64,000 nucleotides of DNA from Rhabditoides inermis (taxonomy: Eukaryota; Nematoda; Chromadorea; Rhabditida; Rhabditidae): assembly GCA_963966185.1 (NCBI GenBank), contig CAWZYM010000398.1, positions 1-64,000 of the forward strand. The letters run 5' to 3'. Positions 34,697 to 54,673 of this stretch are shown one piece after another (position 1 is the stretch's first letter; every line of letters starts with the position of its first letter). The notes beneath the pieces were generated by a model, which saw only the letters and a list, made by a program, of their open reading frames with translations, was not told where the DNA came from and did no database searches. The position numbers and the translations under genes were made by a program.

Positions 34697-35748
34697 CTAT
34701 TCGATTTTCAGTGTCAGTGTTTGTGTTGAACGACGGGTTTTATTCGATAGAAGGGCCCGAAAACAAAGAGACAAAAATGTGGTCCCCCTCTGTGCGATAA
34801 GGGAGAAGAGACGCAGTGGGTGGCTGTGTATAACACGCCCCTTTTCTATCGTAGTTCCATTCGCGGCGGGACCCAATATAGTAGGATTACGGAACATTTA
34901 AAAGAAATAAACATATTTATTTATTGCAGTTGAATGATAGTTTGAATGATGAATGATAGACAATACATTACAATTAAATATAAACAACGTACTATTTAAA
35001 TAAGAACTAATATAAAATAGCCCAATAGTCTAGGCTAAAGTGTCAACACGCACACAACATCGACAACCGTATTTACTCCTACTCTATCACATAAATGCAA
35101 ACAAAACTATTATGAAACCAGTTCAAATATTCACTTTGTTCTAAGTGATCATTTTATGATTGATTGACGTCATTGAAAATTAATCACAATATCGTGGTGT
35201 GTCACAGTTTTATTCATGAAATACGTATTTTTGGTATTTATAATGATGCCTTTCTTGTAGTGAATACACGTTAAAGTTACTTGTTTGATGATACGCTATA
35301 CTGTGCTTTCTAAATGAAATTTAATCTGCCAGTCTCGCCTTCAGGGGAGAGAGATAAAAGGAATTCAACATCAATGTTCATGATCGCTATTTTGCGAGAA
35401 ACTTGGTGTAAAAGAAGTGTTCTATCGTCTAAAATCTTCTTTCGTTCCCACACAATTCGCCTCTCTCTCGTCGAATCCCAAAATTTCAGTGGCGGTGTTC
35501 TCCTCGGAAGGTTGTGTGCCGAGCACTCCACTTGCCCTTTGCCATATAATCCCGCCCGCTCTCGCTCTCTGCCACCGTCTCACCGCGCCCGACTCTCCGC
35601 CCTCTCCACTCGACGCGCTCTCTCCCTCCCTACTCTGCGCGTCTGGACGGGCGCGTGCCGCGTCGCATCGATCGCCGCGTCGCGTACCGCTGTCTGTCTG
35701 TGTGAGCGGGCGGGCCGTGCTCTCTCCTCGCTCAGCTCCCCGTTGCCG
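34697..35748. other. Intergenic region with hpk-1 promoter
   Basis: AT-rich from 34880 to 35300, then C/T-rich and GC-rich up to the kinase start codon. No other gene seen. Open frames at 35314-35835 include the first kinase exon and are otherwise chance. Confidence 0.4.
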
Positions 35749-43039
<7,291 letters not shown>

Positions 43040-44548
43040 TGTACACCACAGCTCACACAGTTTCCCCCGTTGTCCCGGTATACGTGCCCACTCACTCACA
43101 TCCTCTTCCCGCGTCCATCCCTTCCTTCCTTCCTTCCCCCACCCCACACACACACACACGATCTTGTTGTTGTTTTACAATCATCTTTGTGCGTCTTTTT
43201 TAATTTTTAGTTCTTTGCGCATTCTCATTAGACCTTTTCTATTTTGTATTGAAACTGTCCCGTAGTGGGACGCAAAAAAACTCGTAAAATTCACACATAC
43301 GCTATGATGCGATAAAAAGGGTATAGTTGTGAGGGACGGATCTGCGCACTCTGTCATTAGTATTGTTCTAGTATTGATATTTGTTTGTAATTGAATCTTT
43401 GTACTGTGTTTTGCAAGCGTTGTACTGTCCCCCTGATCGCTGTACATAGAGCCCCTCTCTTGTGGTCATTTCGATTGTTGTGTTAGAGATTTCCCAATTG
43501 GTGTGTGAGTGTGTGTCTCTGTAGCTCATTTGCGTTCCTTTGTTCCCGACAATGTCGAGTAATAATTATTATATTAATAAATATATTTTGGAACACTCCC
43601 AATCGTTTGTATTTTCCTTTTCGTGAGGGGGTGTCACTATTACGTACTTGGTGAGTGCGTTTGAGAGGGGGTTTTGTGGGAGGGCCTGTGGCCGCGGTTT
43701 GCATTGTGCTATTTTGGAGCGGGGACGCATGATGAGTTTGCGAATCTCTCTCTCTCTCCCCCTCTCTCTCTCTCTCTATCTCTCTCTCCCCTCTCTCTTT
43801 CTCTCGGCGCCTCTCACTGTCGCACTGTTTGTACTCGGCGAGTGGCTGACAATAGGCCCGCTGGCATTCCGGCGTCGGTCCGTTGCAAGAGGAGCGAATG
43901 GAAGCCTTCTCTTTCTCCCCGTATCGATCGATTCCGCCAGTCGCCCGGTTCTTGTTTCTTTTCGCCGACGCATATTTTGCCACTCGATGTACTAGTGTTT
44001 ACGGCCCAAGTCGTCTGCCAACTATTCTTCCTCTTCGCAGCTACCAGAGTATGAGAACATTTCTAGAAAGATATTTTTTGTCGCGCCGCGTTAGTGCATC
44101 TTCGTCTGTTTGTGGCGATCTCTGTCTTTTCTTTGTCGTTGTGTGTTGGTTAACGAGTCGTCGTCTCTTTTTCTTTCGTTCAGGTTTGCCGCGTTTCGAC
44201 CAACGCGTTCTCCAGTTTCAGCATTTCTGAATGTGCAGTCAAATAATTTTGTTTGGTTCTTTGTTGGTGTCACATGTAGAAGCCGGAGGAGCGATTTATC
44301 ATCGACAACTCGCGTGTTCCTCCTCTTTCTTCCCTACTCCATCTCTCTCTCCCTCTCCCTCTCTATCTCTCTCCCCCTCTCTCTCTCTCTCTCTCTCTCT
44401 TTCGATTTGCGTATGCGGTACAGAGCTTCCTCTCTGGAGCTCCGCCTCTTTTCTGTGTCCGTTCTGTTCCTGGTTGCGAGTCACGGGGCCTCCGGGAGGA
44501 GGCTGGCTCGCTCCAACTGCTCCCCAGCACTCTCTCTCCCTTCCTAGC

Positions 44549-44600
<52 letters not shown>

Positions 44601-44945
44601 CTATCACTGCTATTTCGTGATAACCACTGCGTCGCTGCGTTTTTGCCTAGACGCGGTGCGGCCGCGGCGCGTATCGATCTATCGCAGTGAGAGCGGGAGA
44701 AAAGTGAGAGGCGAGTGAGAGAGCGACGGCGGCGGCGGCGGGCCTCCCAGTTGTTGTCTTCTCTCTCTTTCGCACTTCGCAAACATAGCTGGTGTGGTCC
44801 GCAGACCGGCTGACCGGCCGCCCTTCTCTCTCTCTCTCCGCCCTCCCTCTATCTGTCTCCGCGCATGTGTGTCATCCGACCCTTGACTCCAATCCGCGAA
44901 TCGCGACTTCAGACCTATCTCCTCCCTCGTCTTGCAACTTCCTGG

Positions 44946-44996
<51 letters not shown>

Positions 44997-45364
44997 CGCG
45001 CTTGTCATATTTTCATTGTACTGTTGTGTTGTTTCGAGTATGCGCGACGGCGGCGGCGCGAGCCTGAGCTCAAGGCCTTTCGATCATAGTGATGTGAATT
45101 GATGCGTTCTACTTCCTCGTCGCCTGTCTGCATATCACGTGCGTACGCGCCGCCGCTGCGATAACAACTGCACCCCCTCTCTTCTGTCTACTCTTTCCCA
45201 CAGTTCGTGCACCTCTTTATTTTTATAAATATATATGTCTCCCGGTTGATTTGCCGCTGTCGCGTCTGCTCGTGTGTGCGTCGTGCGTTCTGACAAGTAT
45301 TGCGCTCGCTCAAAAATGCTCGATAAGCGTGTCTCGGGCACATGGATACATTCATAGAATCTCT

Positions 45365-45415
<51 letters not shown>

Positions 45416-45562
45416 GTCCGCTTTAACGCGGCTGTCTCTCGCCACCCCGAAGTGCACATTGTGATGTCTGCGCGTCGTGGATTGTGCATGCGACTCGCTG
45501 ATTTACATATATAAGATTTTGGTGTTGCATATGAGTCGCTCTCATTTGTCATTTGCAGAGCA
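43040..45562. other. Intergenic region, CT-tract rich
   Basis: Holds the hpk-1 3' end (AATAAA at 43577-43582) and five long CT tracts (about 43746-43805, 44343-44402, 44551-44597, 44948-44993 and 45361-45412). No gene was recognised between 43600 and 45560; frames crossing the tracts are Leu/Ser or Arg/Glu repeats. TTTGCAG at 45558 looks like the trans-splice site of the next gene. Confidence 0.6.
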
Positions 45563-48500
45563 ATGAGCGAGGAGGGCACGTGCCTTGTGGCGCGCGCGAT
45601 TCCATGCTCCATTCCCGATGCACAGATAAAGGTTTGTAAATGATTAATAATAATAATTTACAATAAAGAATGAGTACACGAATGAGTACTGTTCATCAAC
45701 ATTTTGTGCTGAGCAAAGTTAGTCTCTACTATTATTGTTTCCATCGACAAAACAGTGCAGAGGGAGATACGGGAGATACGCATCGGATAATGGATCAGTA
45801 ATCAAAAGTATAATCGTAATTATCAATATTGTTTACGAACGTTCTGTGATAATGCACAGACTTCTAAGATGACGGGGGAGTGATAAGCTAGAAGAGCAGA
45901 TAAGGAAGTGATTATATGTGATTTGAAGAGAAAAAATATCCGTTCCGAGTACCGAAAGATTAAATGTATTATGATAATACGTAAATTGTTTAAGGATGAA
46001 AAGCTGGAGGCTCTCGTTGAGCAGCTGGACCAGCTGAATGTGGAGGAGAAGCAGAAGAAGAAGGAGAAGCAGAGCAACATCAGGTCGGCATTATAGACAC
46101 TCTCTTATTCTCCAAGCGATCCAACCGATTGTACACGTCATCCTCCCAGCGTTTTTTTCAACGAAATTAGTGCCGTCTCTCCATCTAATCCAATCACGTG
46201 CCTCGCCTTTTCTCGCCTTTTCGCAAGCGATCTCTGTCTGAATGTAAATTATAAATTTGCCCATTTCCAAGAAACCCTAAAATACGTTGGACAGAGATCG
46301 GGTCACGTGTATTGTGAATCACAAACCACTTGCTCCTTCGGTAATACAGCAAAATGTCATCAATAAACTGATAAGTTTAATTCGCTGACTGATAAAATGA
46401 ATTTCACGCAGTACAGCAACTATATATGTTTGCTAGTGATGTTTGTAATATAGTTTTTGCAGCCCTGCCGATTTTGTGATTCTGCAGTCGTGCCGCAGCT
46501 CTGCTCTGGCGAAGAAGACCAACACAACGAGCAAGTTCGGCCGCGGCGGACCCGCTCTCATGGCGGACCTACTCAACAACACAGAGAACCTCTCCCTCAA
46601 CGATGTGGGGGTTTTAAAGCGTTTTGATCAATCGCAATTACTCTTTTTTTTAGAAGGACGAGAAGAAACCCGAAAAGAAGGAGGTGAAGGTCGCTGAGAA
46701 GAAGAAAGTGAAGGAGGAGGAGAAGAAGGAGAACAAGAAGGAGAAGAAGGTGGAAGAGGAGAAGAAGGAGGAGGAGAAGGAGGAGAAGGAGGAGGAGGGC
46801 AAGGAGGGAGAGCTGATGGAGCGCGGACCCGTGCGCGCCGCACCCCGCACCGCATCTGCTCACCACCCGTACATGGTGAGCAAAATGATCTCCACGAAAT
46901 ATTTTCAGATTGAATCATTCCAGAACAACTACGGTCACGCGGCGCAGTCGACTGTTGAGGACTACTCGTCCTACACGAATGGATACCCCGGAGGATATGA
47001 TTGTGGTAAGTAAATGAATAAACACATTTCCGTAATGATCCTCATGCATATTGTGTTGCAGGTACGTACTGGATGGACTCGCCGGAGTCGATGACCTCTG
47101 CGGGATACTTCTCGCAGCAGCACACCCCGGAGTCGCAGCACACATGCCAGTCGCCGCAGCGCCAGCAGGCGTCCCCGTTCACAGACGACCTGATTTCGCG
47201 CGACGACCTCTCCCGCCTGCTCAACCCCACCGAGCTGCCCGACCCGCTCGCCGACTTCATCCTCAAGTACAGCCGGCGCTACACGGCCGACGCCGCCGAG
47301 CACAAGGACACGTCGCCGACTCGGCGCCCGCCGTCGGCCGACTCGGGCTGCGAGTCGCCCATGTCCGCCCGCAGCTGCCCCCAGACCAGCCCCGGAGCGC
47401 CCAACGGTGAGGGATAGGCAAACGATTAGTAAAACTATTAGAGATAAGGAACTTGTGACGTGTGTAGGGTATCACATTGTCATAGCAACAGGTGCGCGTC
47501 GACAAATTATGGGATTAGGATTTTCATAAATGAAAGTACAAAATATAAACAAGGAATGATGTTGCAGGTGGTTCTTCGGGTCCGCACACGCCGATGGCAG
47601 TCACGCGGTCGTCGCCCCGCAAGGAGACGGCCAAGGGCGCCAAGCAGCGGCTGCGCGCCCTCATCGCAGACGAGGACATGACGGACGCGTTCGCGTGGAC
47701 ATGCAAGTGCTACCAGGTGATTATCGTTCTATGATCGCAATGAGTTTCGCGCGGCGGGGTAGATCAGAGGAAGACGACAGGCTAGAGTGGCAGTTGTAGA
47801 CAGGAGATGATCAAATCATTCCAGTACGCGCCGGGCGCGCTCACCTACCAGGACACGGACCGCGACACGCTGCTGCACATTGTCACCCTGCACATGGACC
47901 TCGCCAAGATATTCGCGCTCGTCGAGCAGCAGCTCAAGACCGACTACAGGAGGTATATCATTGTTGTGAATCGTTGTTTACCATTCCCTTTCCAGGGACC
48001 ACCCGCCGTTCGACCTGCCGAACCGCTTCCACGAGACGCCGCTGTTTCTGGCGGTGCAGAAGCGCCGCGTCGAGGTCGTCGAGTACCTCATGGAGGCCGG
48101 CGCCAACCCCAACACGCAGACGCTCAGGTGGGAATCGAATCAATCAGTTAATCAAATGTTCATTGAATCTCAATCATGAATGTTTTCACACACTCCATGG
48201 TTCGAACGCGGTGTGGTTACAGGCAGGAGCGGGACGCGTCGATCCACTACGCGGCGGCGCGCGGCATGACCGAGATCGTGGAGGCGCTGTGCGCGCACCC
48301 CGACATCCGGGTGAACGCGATGAACGGCATGGGGCTGACGGCGCTGCTGTGCGCGGTGCGCAACCATGGAGTGCTGGAGGAGGAGAGCGGCCGGCCGATC
48401 GACACCCGCGACACCATCCGCACCCTCATCCGACACAGGGCCGATCCCACCATCGCCGTGAGTTCTCCGGGTTACGGTACTTTCTCAGCATCGCGCCACA

Positions 48501-49361
48501 TTGCATAACACCCATATCTATTTCGTAACATCACGAGGTTTTCTCGCGCAGAGTGGTTGGTTGGTGGTGCGGATCTGTGTGTGTATGAGAGGTGGAGTTC
48601 GTCATTGCGCAAACATGGAACCTCTGGGCCGCTGGGCATTTCTCCCCCTCCCCCTCTCTGACCGGTCCAGACTATATCGGCACCGCCGCGACCGACCGTT
48701 TGCATAGCACGCAGCCTGCGGGGATCGGAAATATTGATGCAAAAAATGATCAAATCGATTGGCTTTGATGAATGCGAAACTAGTAAATAGGATATGAAGA
48801 ATGCAAATAAGTATAGGATTTGAAGAATGCAAAACAGGGTTGGAAAAAAAGCAAAATAAGTTTTGGAGAATGCCAAATAGCCAAATTCTCAACGTCAACC
48901 CTGTCATAGGACGCGACGAACGGAAAGACGCTGATCCACTACGCGGTGGAGCGAGTGGACGCGGAGCTGGTGGAGCTGCTGAAGAAGGAGCTGGACGACG
49001 ACGCGATGAGCGCCCTCGTCAACCTGCCCGACCTGTGCGGCGAGACGCCCATGCAACTACTCAACGCCGCCAGGTACTTATACCTATTTTTTGTTGGTAA
49101 TACATTTATCTCACAAAAATACAGTATCTTGGACTATAACGGCTGTAAATTATGTATTTGACATCAAATCATTTCCCATTTATTGGATATCGCATGATCA
49201 CGGAATATTGAATTAATAGAAAAACTATTTGATGGTAGATTACTGTAAGCCTGCACTTCAGGGTGGGTACGGACGAGGCGCGCTCGCAGCTCTTCCTCTC
49301 GCTGCTCACGTGCGGTGCCAACATGCCGCCGTCGCAGCCGCAACAGCAGCAGTTCTACTGA
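45563..49361 (+). CDS. nfki-1: Ankyrin-repeat IkB-like protein (NFKI-1 type)
   Basis: Twelve exons give 625 residues: 45563-45631, 45995-46083, 46463-46610, 46654-46875, 46909-47005, 47062-47406, 47568-47716, 47825-47952, 47996-48127, 48223-48457, 48910-49073, 49262-49361. Residues about 103-150 are almost only Lys and Glu. The middle is Ser/Pro/Gln-rich and disordered. Residues about 374-620 hold five to six ankyrin repeats (DTLLHIVTLHMDLAKI; ETPLFLAVQKRRVEVVEYLMEAGANPN; DASIHYAAARGMTEIVEAL; KTLIHYAVERVDAELVELL; ETPMQLLNAARV). The layout resembles nuclear IkB proteins (IkB-zeta/BCL3) and C. elegans NFKI-1. Nematodes lack canonical NF-kB, so the role is probably chromatin- or cytokine-pathway-linked rather than NF-kB retention. 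Start chosen four bases after TTTGCAG. AATAAA lies at 49866. Confidence 0.8.
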
Positions 49362-49865
49362 TCTCTCCCCCTCCTCCCTCCCTCCCCTCCATCCACATGT
49401 ATAGAAGAGCCCCGTGTCATCTATTCCCCCCTCCTCCCTCCAGTCCGCAGCGTCGCGTTCATTCCAGTCTTTGTACACCCCCAGTGTCCCCCTCCGTGTG
49501 TTTGTGTGTGTGTTTGTGTGTCGTCATGTCTGTCCCCGTAGTGTTGTTGTCTTCTCACCCCAGATTCTATCAGCCCTCACCAGTGTTTGATTGTGTGTGT
49601 TTGCAAACCCTGGCAGATGTCACCAGTTCCCCTTCGAAGTCCCGTTGATTTACAAGTATGTTACATAGAGCGGTTAGTCAAAACTTTTCTGGCGCTCTCT
49701 CTCCCGGAAAAGATTCACCCCGTACATATTTATTCGTCTTGATTTGTTGCGCATATTGTACACTATTTGTCAAAAATGAGAGAGAGTGAAACACAACACA
49801 GATTCGCATACCAACGAATGTTACCATAGTTTACCCCCCGATGCATATACTTACCGTGGTGTCGT

Positions 49866-49871
49866 AATAAA
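49866..49871 (+). terminator. Polyadenylation signal of the ankyrin gene
   Basis: AATAAA in GTCGTAATAAACGC, 505 nt after the stop codon. Confidence 0.5.
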
Positions 49872-50981
49872 CGCAGTTACGTTAAAACGTCAGTTATGTT
49901 GTGGTTCGATCGCCGGGAAAAATGGGAGCGGCACACAAAAAGCTGTTTGCTAAGCTCTAAGCTCTAATGTGTGTATGAAAGAGAGCATTAGGCACGTCAC
50001 TCGATTTACGTTTTAGTTTTCCGCCAGATCCGCACATGTCCTATGATTCACTCATTTAGAGACAATAGCCGATAAGGCAGAGTGGATTCTTACTCCTTAG
50101 AGTATCTATTTTTCAGTCATGTATTTGTACCCCTCCGAATCACCTATACGATATAGGTAAAAATGGACTAAATCGATCGAAAACGGAAGCTGTGGTGAAA
50201 ATGGTTTCTGAAGGGTCAGAACAGATTATCCATTCTGCCTCCTCGTGACTTATTCTGTGATTCTGCCTCTTCAAGATATTCCCTTCCTCATGACTTAGTT
50301 TCCTTCAACGATCCTTCCGTCTTCAAATCACAACTCTCTGCATTAAATATCATGCCACCTAGAAAATTGCGCAACTTATAGAGACAATAATTTCTTGTTT
50401 CGTGTATTAATATGTTAATTTTCTTTATTTCTATTTCCACCCATACCTGCCGTATTCCATGTTTCACTGTGTGCTTACTATTTTCGCATGTTCGGTAATA
50501 AATCTATAGGAGGGATAAGACTTCACTCTGGCCGCTACCTAAATGACATGATCAATCGCGCTTCTGTCTTGCTCTCTGTCAGCAGCGTGACGAAAAAGTG
50601 CGTGGCCGCATAATGGGAGAATAGGAGGGGAAACCTTTTGTGGTGTGTCTCTCTCTGTGTGTGCTGCGAGTCACGGGATGAGGATGAGCGAATGCGATTG
50701 GAGGAGGGGAGAGTGGATAGATTAAAGCCGGACGGATGCGCACTCTCTCCCTTCTTCTCCTTCTTTATCCACCCCACTTCACCTCACACAATCTCCTCAT
50801 TCCCCTCAGCCTTTGTAGCCGTGCACTCTCTTTTTTTGTGGTATTCATTTATCGAAACCTGCGCTTCCCTCAATTTTTTGTGTTCGTAGAGTTTGTATTA
50901 GTAAATTCAATTAATTCTGTACAGTTTGCCGACACCCTTGATTATCACTATTATCATCTGAACAGAGTCATCTGAATCATC
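49872..50981. other. No gene recognised
   Basis: Non-coding. A short imperfect direct repeat near 50215-50310 (GATTCTGCCTCCTC / GATTCTGCCTCTTC with CATGACTTA-type words) is the only structure noticed. Confidence 0.4.
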
Positions 50982-51562
50982 TTTAAAGGAGTATACCACT
51001 CTAAATTTGTGTATGCAAGTACGATATATAACATATTTATGATAAGAAAGAGAAAAGAATTTTCATAAAATAAGAATTTTAAATTATCCAAGAAGCACAT
51101 AAAAAAGTGGTTGTAAACACGTAGTGTATAGTGATAATTTCACGCGGAACCCTTGTGCACGCACTCAGGGAGTGTGTTTTGTCCGCGCGGGAAACCGGGT
51201 GGTTGTGAGAGCGACCCGACAAGGCTCGATTCTTGTGTTTTTTTTTTGGTTTCAAACATAGTGTGTGTGTTTTAATTAGTTTTCTTTGTTTATTTTTCAT
51301 ATTCACTAATAACACTGTTTATATTACGCTCAGGTGGTCCGATTATAATCAAAGGATTTATAAATGTCAGGAATGCGGGATAAAAGACGTAATTTAATCG
51401 TTGTTTGAATTATCGTAGTAAAATAATAGTTTGGTATTTATTTTAAAACAGTTATTTTTCAAAGAACATAGGGTCATTGGACTGCTGAATTTGACAAGAA
51501 TATCATATTAAAATATGAACAAACTTGAGATAAATAAATTTAGAGTGGTATATTCCTTTAAA
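50982..51562. mobile_element. MITE-like element with 27-bp terminal inverted repeats
   Basis: The ends 50982-51008 and 51536-51562 are inverted repeats of 27 nt with one mismatch (TTTAAAGGA..TATACCACTCT..). The interior is AT-rich without coding frames. It shares the ACCACTCTAAA core with the element at 13966-14275. Confidence 0.65.
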
Positions 51563-51865
51563 AAAAGTTTGAATCTACATAGGCAGCAAGTCAGAGAGAA
51601 AGAGAGAGAGAGATTATAATTGAAAGAAACAGAGAGGTAGAGAGAAAGATCTGGAGAGAGTGAGAGAGAGAAAGAAAGAGAGGAGGGCAATCCCGTGTGT
51701 CCACCTCATTGCGAGATTCGTTTACGTGGTCGGGAGCTCGCCCCGGTCTCGCCTGCTCACTTTGGGAGTGAGATAGACAATTAGAGTTCTCCCTCCTCCT
51801 CCTCCTTCTCCTTCTCCTCCTCCCTCTCCTCACCCACTGGCCTCCACTCCTTCAAAGCCGATTAA

Positions 51866-53298
51866 AGAAGAACTCCGGGGAAAGAGTCGCCCGGGCGAAC
51901 AGAGGTCGCGCTCTATTCAATGTTTTGGCGCGAAAGTGAGCAGGGCACAGAGAGGCCAGGGAAAGAGAATGAGAGCGGCCGTTCGCGATAAGCGCTGTTA
52001 GATATCACACATAATGACAACGTATTAATTAAAAATTAATCCACTACATTATATCATCCATAGATATTCCAACTAAAAACATCTCCCCACAGACAGAGGA
52101 GAGGGTATGTGTAGTAGGCCGGTAACAGTGAAACATAATCTTTCAGGTTTCCAAATTGTATGGGAATGAAGAAGCGAAATCATGCACACATAACGCCGTT
52201 TATTACATAGCTCATAGTAATCATTGTGTGTCTCATGTTGCTGCTCTTCCTTCTCGCGCCTGGGTCCATCGGTCCGTCCGCCCGCCTGGTCCGTCGAGAT
52301 CTGCAACGCACTGCATAAGCAACATCGAAGACAATGACATGGTCAAAAAAGAGCTTGTTAGGTTAATGAACAAAGTTACAAACCAGGTAGCAATAATTCG
52401 ATTACATTGCGTGAGATGAGAAACACTTACCCTTCTTCATTCTCATGCGCGCCTCCTTGCCTCGCTTCCACCTCCAGTTTCGCACGGTCGCACGGTCGCG
52501 CAGCGTGCCACACCCGTCTTCATCCTACAAGAAAACATGATGATGTGCAGAACGCAATTATAATAACACTACAAAACGAGGCTATGCACGAACTATGACA
52601 CGATGTGAACATACACGTTTCGAAAACGACATGCTATTTTCGAACACAGTTATTTACGAATACTAATGAACATTGTAAAAGTGAATCAGATTAAGAACAT
52701 TACTTCATTTCATACCTGTAGTTCTTGAGACAATTGTAGAGGTCCGTGCTTCCCCGCCCGCGCCGATCATAAAGTGCAGCAACGGCTGCTACGCAACGCG
52801 TATTACCTAAACGCACGTCGTCAAAACATTCCCATACATCGATACAGAAGAAACATACTGCTAACAAATAACATATACCAACGGAACAATGAAAATAATG
52901 CGTGACACAAATCGAGCGAGACATTTCGAAACAAAAAAGAAACTGCAAATTGGGTTTGATTGATGAACAATCCTGTCTTATCGTGTTGTAAAGGCACATA
53001 AAGTTGAATAAACACCTATTGCATCAATTAAATACAAAAATAACTAACAAAAACAAGAACAAACAAACGAAATCAAGGAAAACACACAAACAGCTGATCG
53101 TTGGATTGCACAATGCAAACGTGGGCGTGGCTATCAGGCCCCGCCCCCGTTTGAATATTATTGCCAAAAAGGATTCGGACTGAATAATTCGATATGCAAA
53201 TTTTTGTTTTCTATAGAAATTTTGACTATCCGATTCGTAATCACAGCCTATGATTTCCCCTGATCCCCCCGCACTCTATTTTTCCCCGGAGTTCTTCT
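51866..53298. mobile_element. Non-autonomous DNA transposon candidate flanked by TTAA
   Basis: An 18-bp perfect inverted repeat, AGAAGAACTCCGGGGAAA, begins at 51866 and its complement ends at 53298. Both are bordered by TTAA (51862-51865 and 53299-53302), as for TTAA-targeting transposons. The 1.4-kb interior has no transposase frame. It includes a GC-rich word (GGCCCCGCCCCCGTTTG near 53140) related to the repeats at 9830-9900. piggyBac ends normally start CCC, which these do not, so the superfamily is open. Confidence 0.6.
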
Positions 53299-53592
53299 TT
53301 AAGGTTCGACCCCTCCCCCCTCTCGCACAGGGAGGAGACGTGTCTGAAGGTCTCTGAAGGATGTGCCGTGCCCATGGATGTATGCGGACGACGATGTGGC
53401 GTGTGCGCCATAATTGTGGACAGCAGTCGTCGACTCGCATGGTTGCACTTACGCGATCAGCTCATTTCTCTATCTCTGTGTCTCTCATTCGATTGTGGTT
53501 TGCCTCCTTCTTCTCCTCCTCCTTCATATCCCTCCCTCTACACAGGCACAGCACAGGCTCGCATATTTTGATTCACTCGCTCCCTTTCTCTC

Positions 53593-53632
<40 letters not shown>

Positions 53633-54512
53633 CGATAGATGTGTATGTGTCGCCGTCAATGATCCTCAATTCTCATTCTGTGCCTTCTCGCCTACTAATC
53701 GAGTAGCGTGTAGCTATACGACCCCTCCACGTCGTCTTCTGCCTCCCACACCGTCGATCCAGAGATCCGCTACTGTGTCTGCGGAAAGTGTGCCGGTTAC
53801 TATATCCTTTTTTATCCTTTTTTTTTGATTGATTGGCTTCTTGCAGTAGTTCTCATATAATCCCCTATAGCCTATAGAGTACGTTGCGCACTCTGTTTGC
53901 GCGGAGATCGAGTGCTGGCGCAATGTCGGCGCTGACGTCGTCGTTGTCGAACACCTTACTCGTTTCTCCCTCACACGTCTCCCATTTCTCGCAGCTGGTT
54001 CTCCTCGCCTCTTTCTCTTATGCCTCGCTCGTTTTTTTTCAGACGCTGAGATAGAGAGATGGAGAGAGAGATGGAGAGATGGAGAGAGAGAAGGATGGAG
54101 AGAGAGGAAGAGAGAGAGAGTAGATATGGTGCTCAATCCGGCAATATCATATGCCGAGTCTCATATTGCGCAGCACACGCTTCAAGAGAGAGGGAGAGAG
54201 GGAGATATGCGGACGAGAAAGCATGCACATCATTCCTGCTAATGACCGAAACGAACGAGGTGGGAGGGAGGGAGAGAGAGGGATCCTCACATCCCACAGA
54301 CACCCCTCCTCCCTCCCTCCCTCCCAAACTCCCCCTTCTCTCTCACCCTCTACTCATGTTGTTGTGAATTCAGTGACGACGTTGCCTGTGTCTGCTGTTC
54401 GCAGTTGACTTTCTTCCGCGTGTTTCATTGTGAGCCGTCGCTAAGTCGTGTCTTTTGTCTCTCTTTCACCGTGCATATAGGTGTGTTTGCAAGGGCCGGC
54501 ATGCGCTAGACT
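53299..54512. promoter_or_regulatory. Upstream region of the peptide-receptor gene
   Basis: No gene recognised. Contains a CT tract (53597-53629) and GA-rich tracts at 54053-54120 and 54190-54205. CATATAG at 54480 is a possible trans-splice acceptor 33 nt before the receptor ATG. Confidence 0.4.
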
Positions 54513-54624
54513 ATGTCGGATCCAGCATGCTCGCCCCGACAGGCAGGCAACGACTCGTTTCCCTTCGAAGCCGCTCTCCTAGACGCCGCCAAACACTGCA
54601 TACTCAGAGGTAGCCTCTCTCTCT

Positions 54625-54673
<49 letters not shown>

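Noticed and set aside
46597..46918. Leu- and Ser/Pro-rich minus-strand frames
   Set aside because: Antisense of the Lys/Glu-rich exon of the ankyrin gene.
53303..53313. GGTTCGACCCC as a possible tRNA B box
   Set aside because: No matching acceptor stem, D arm or anticodon arm upstream.
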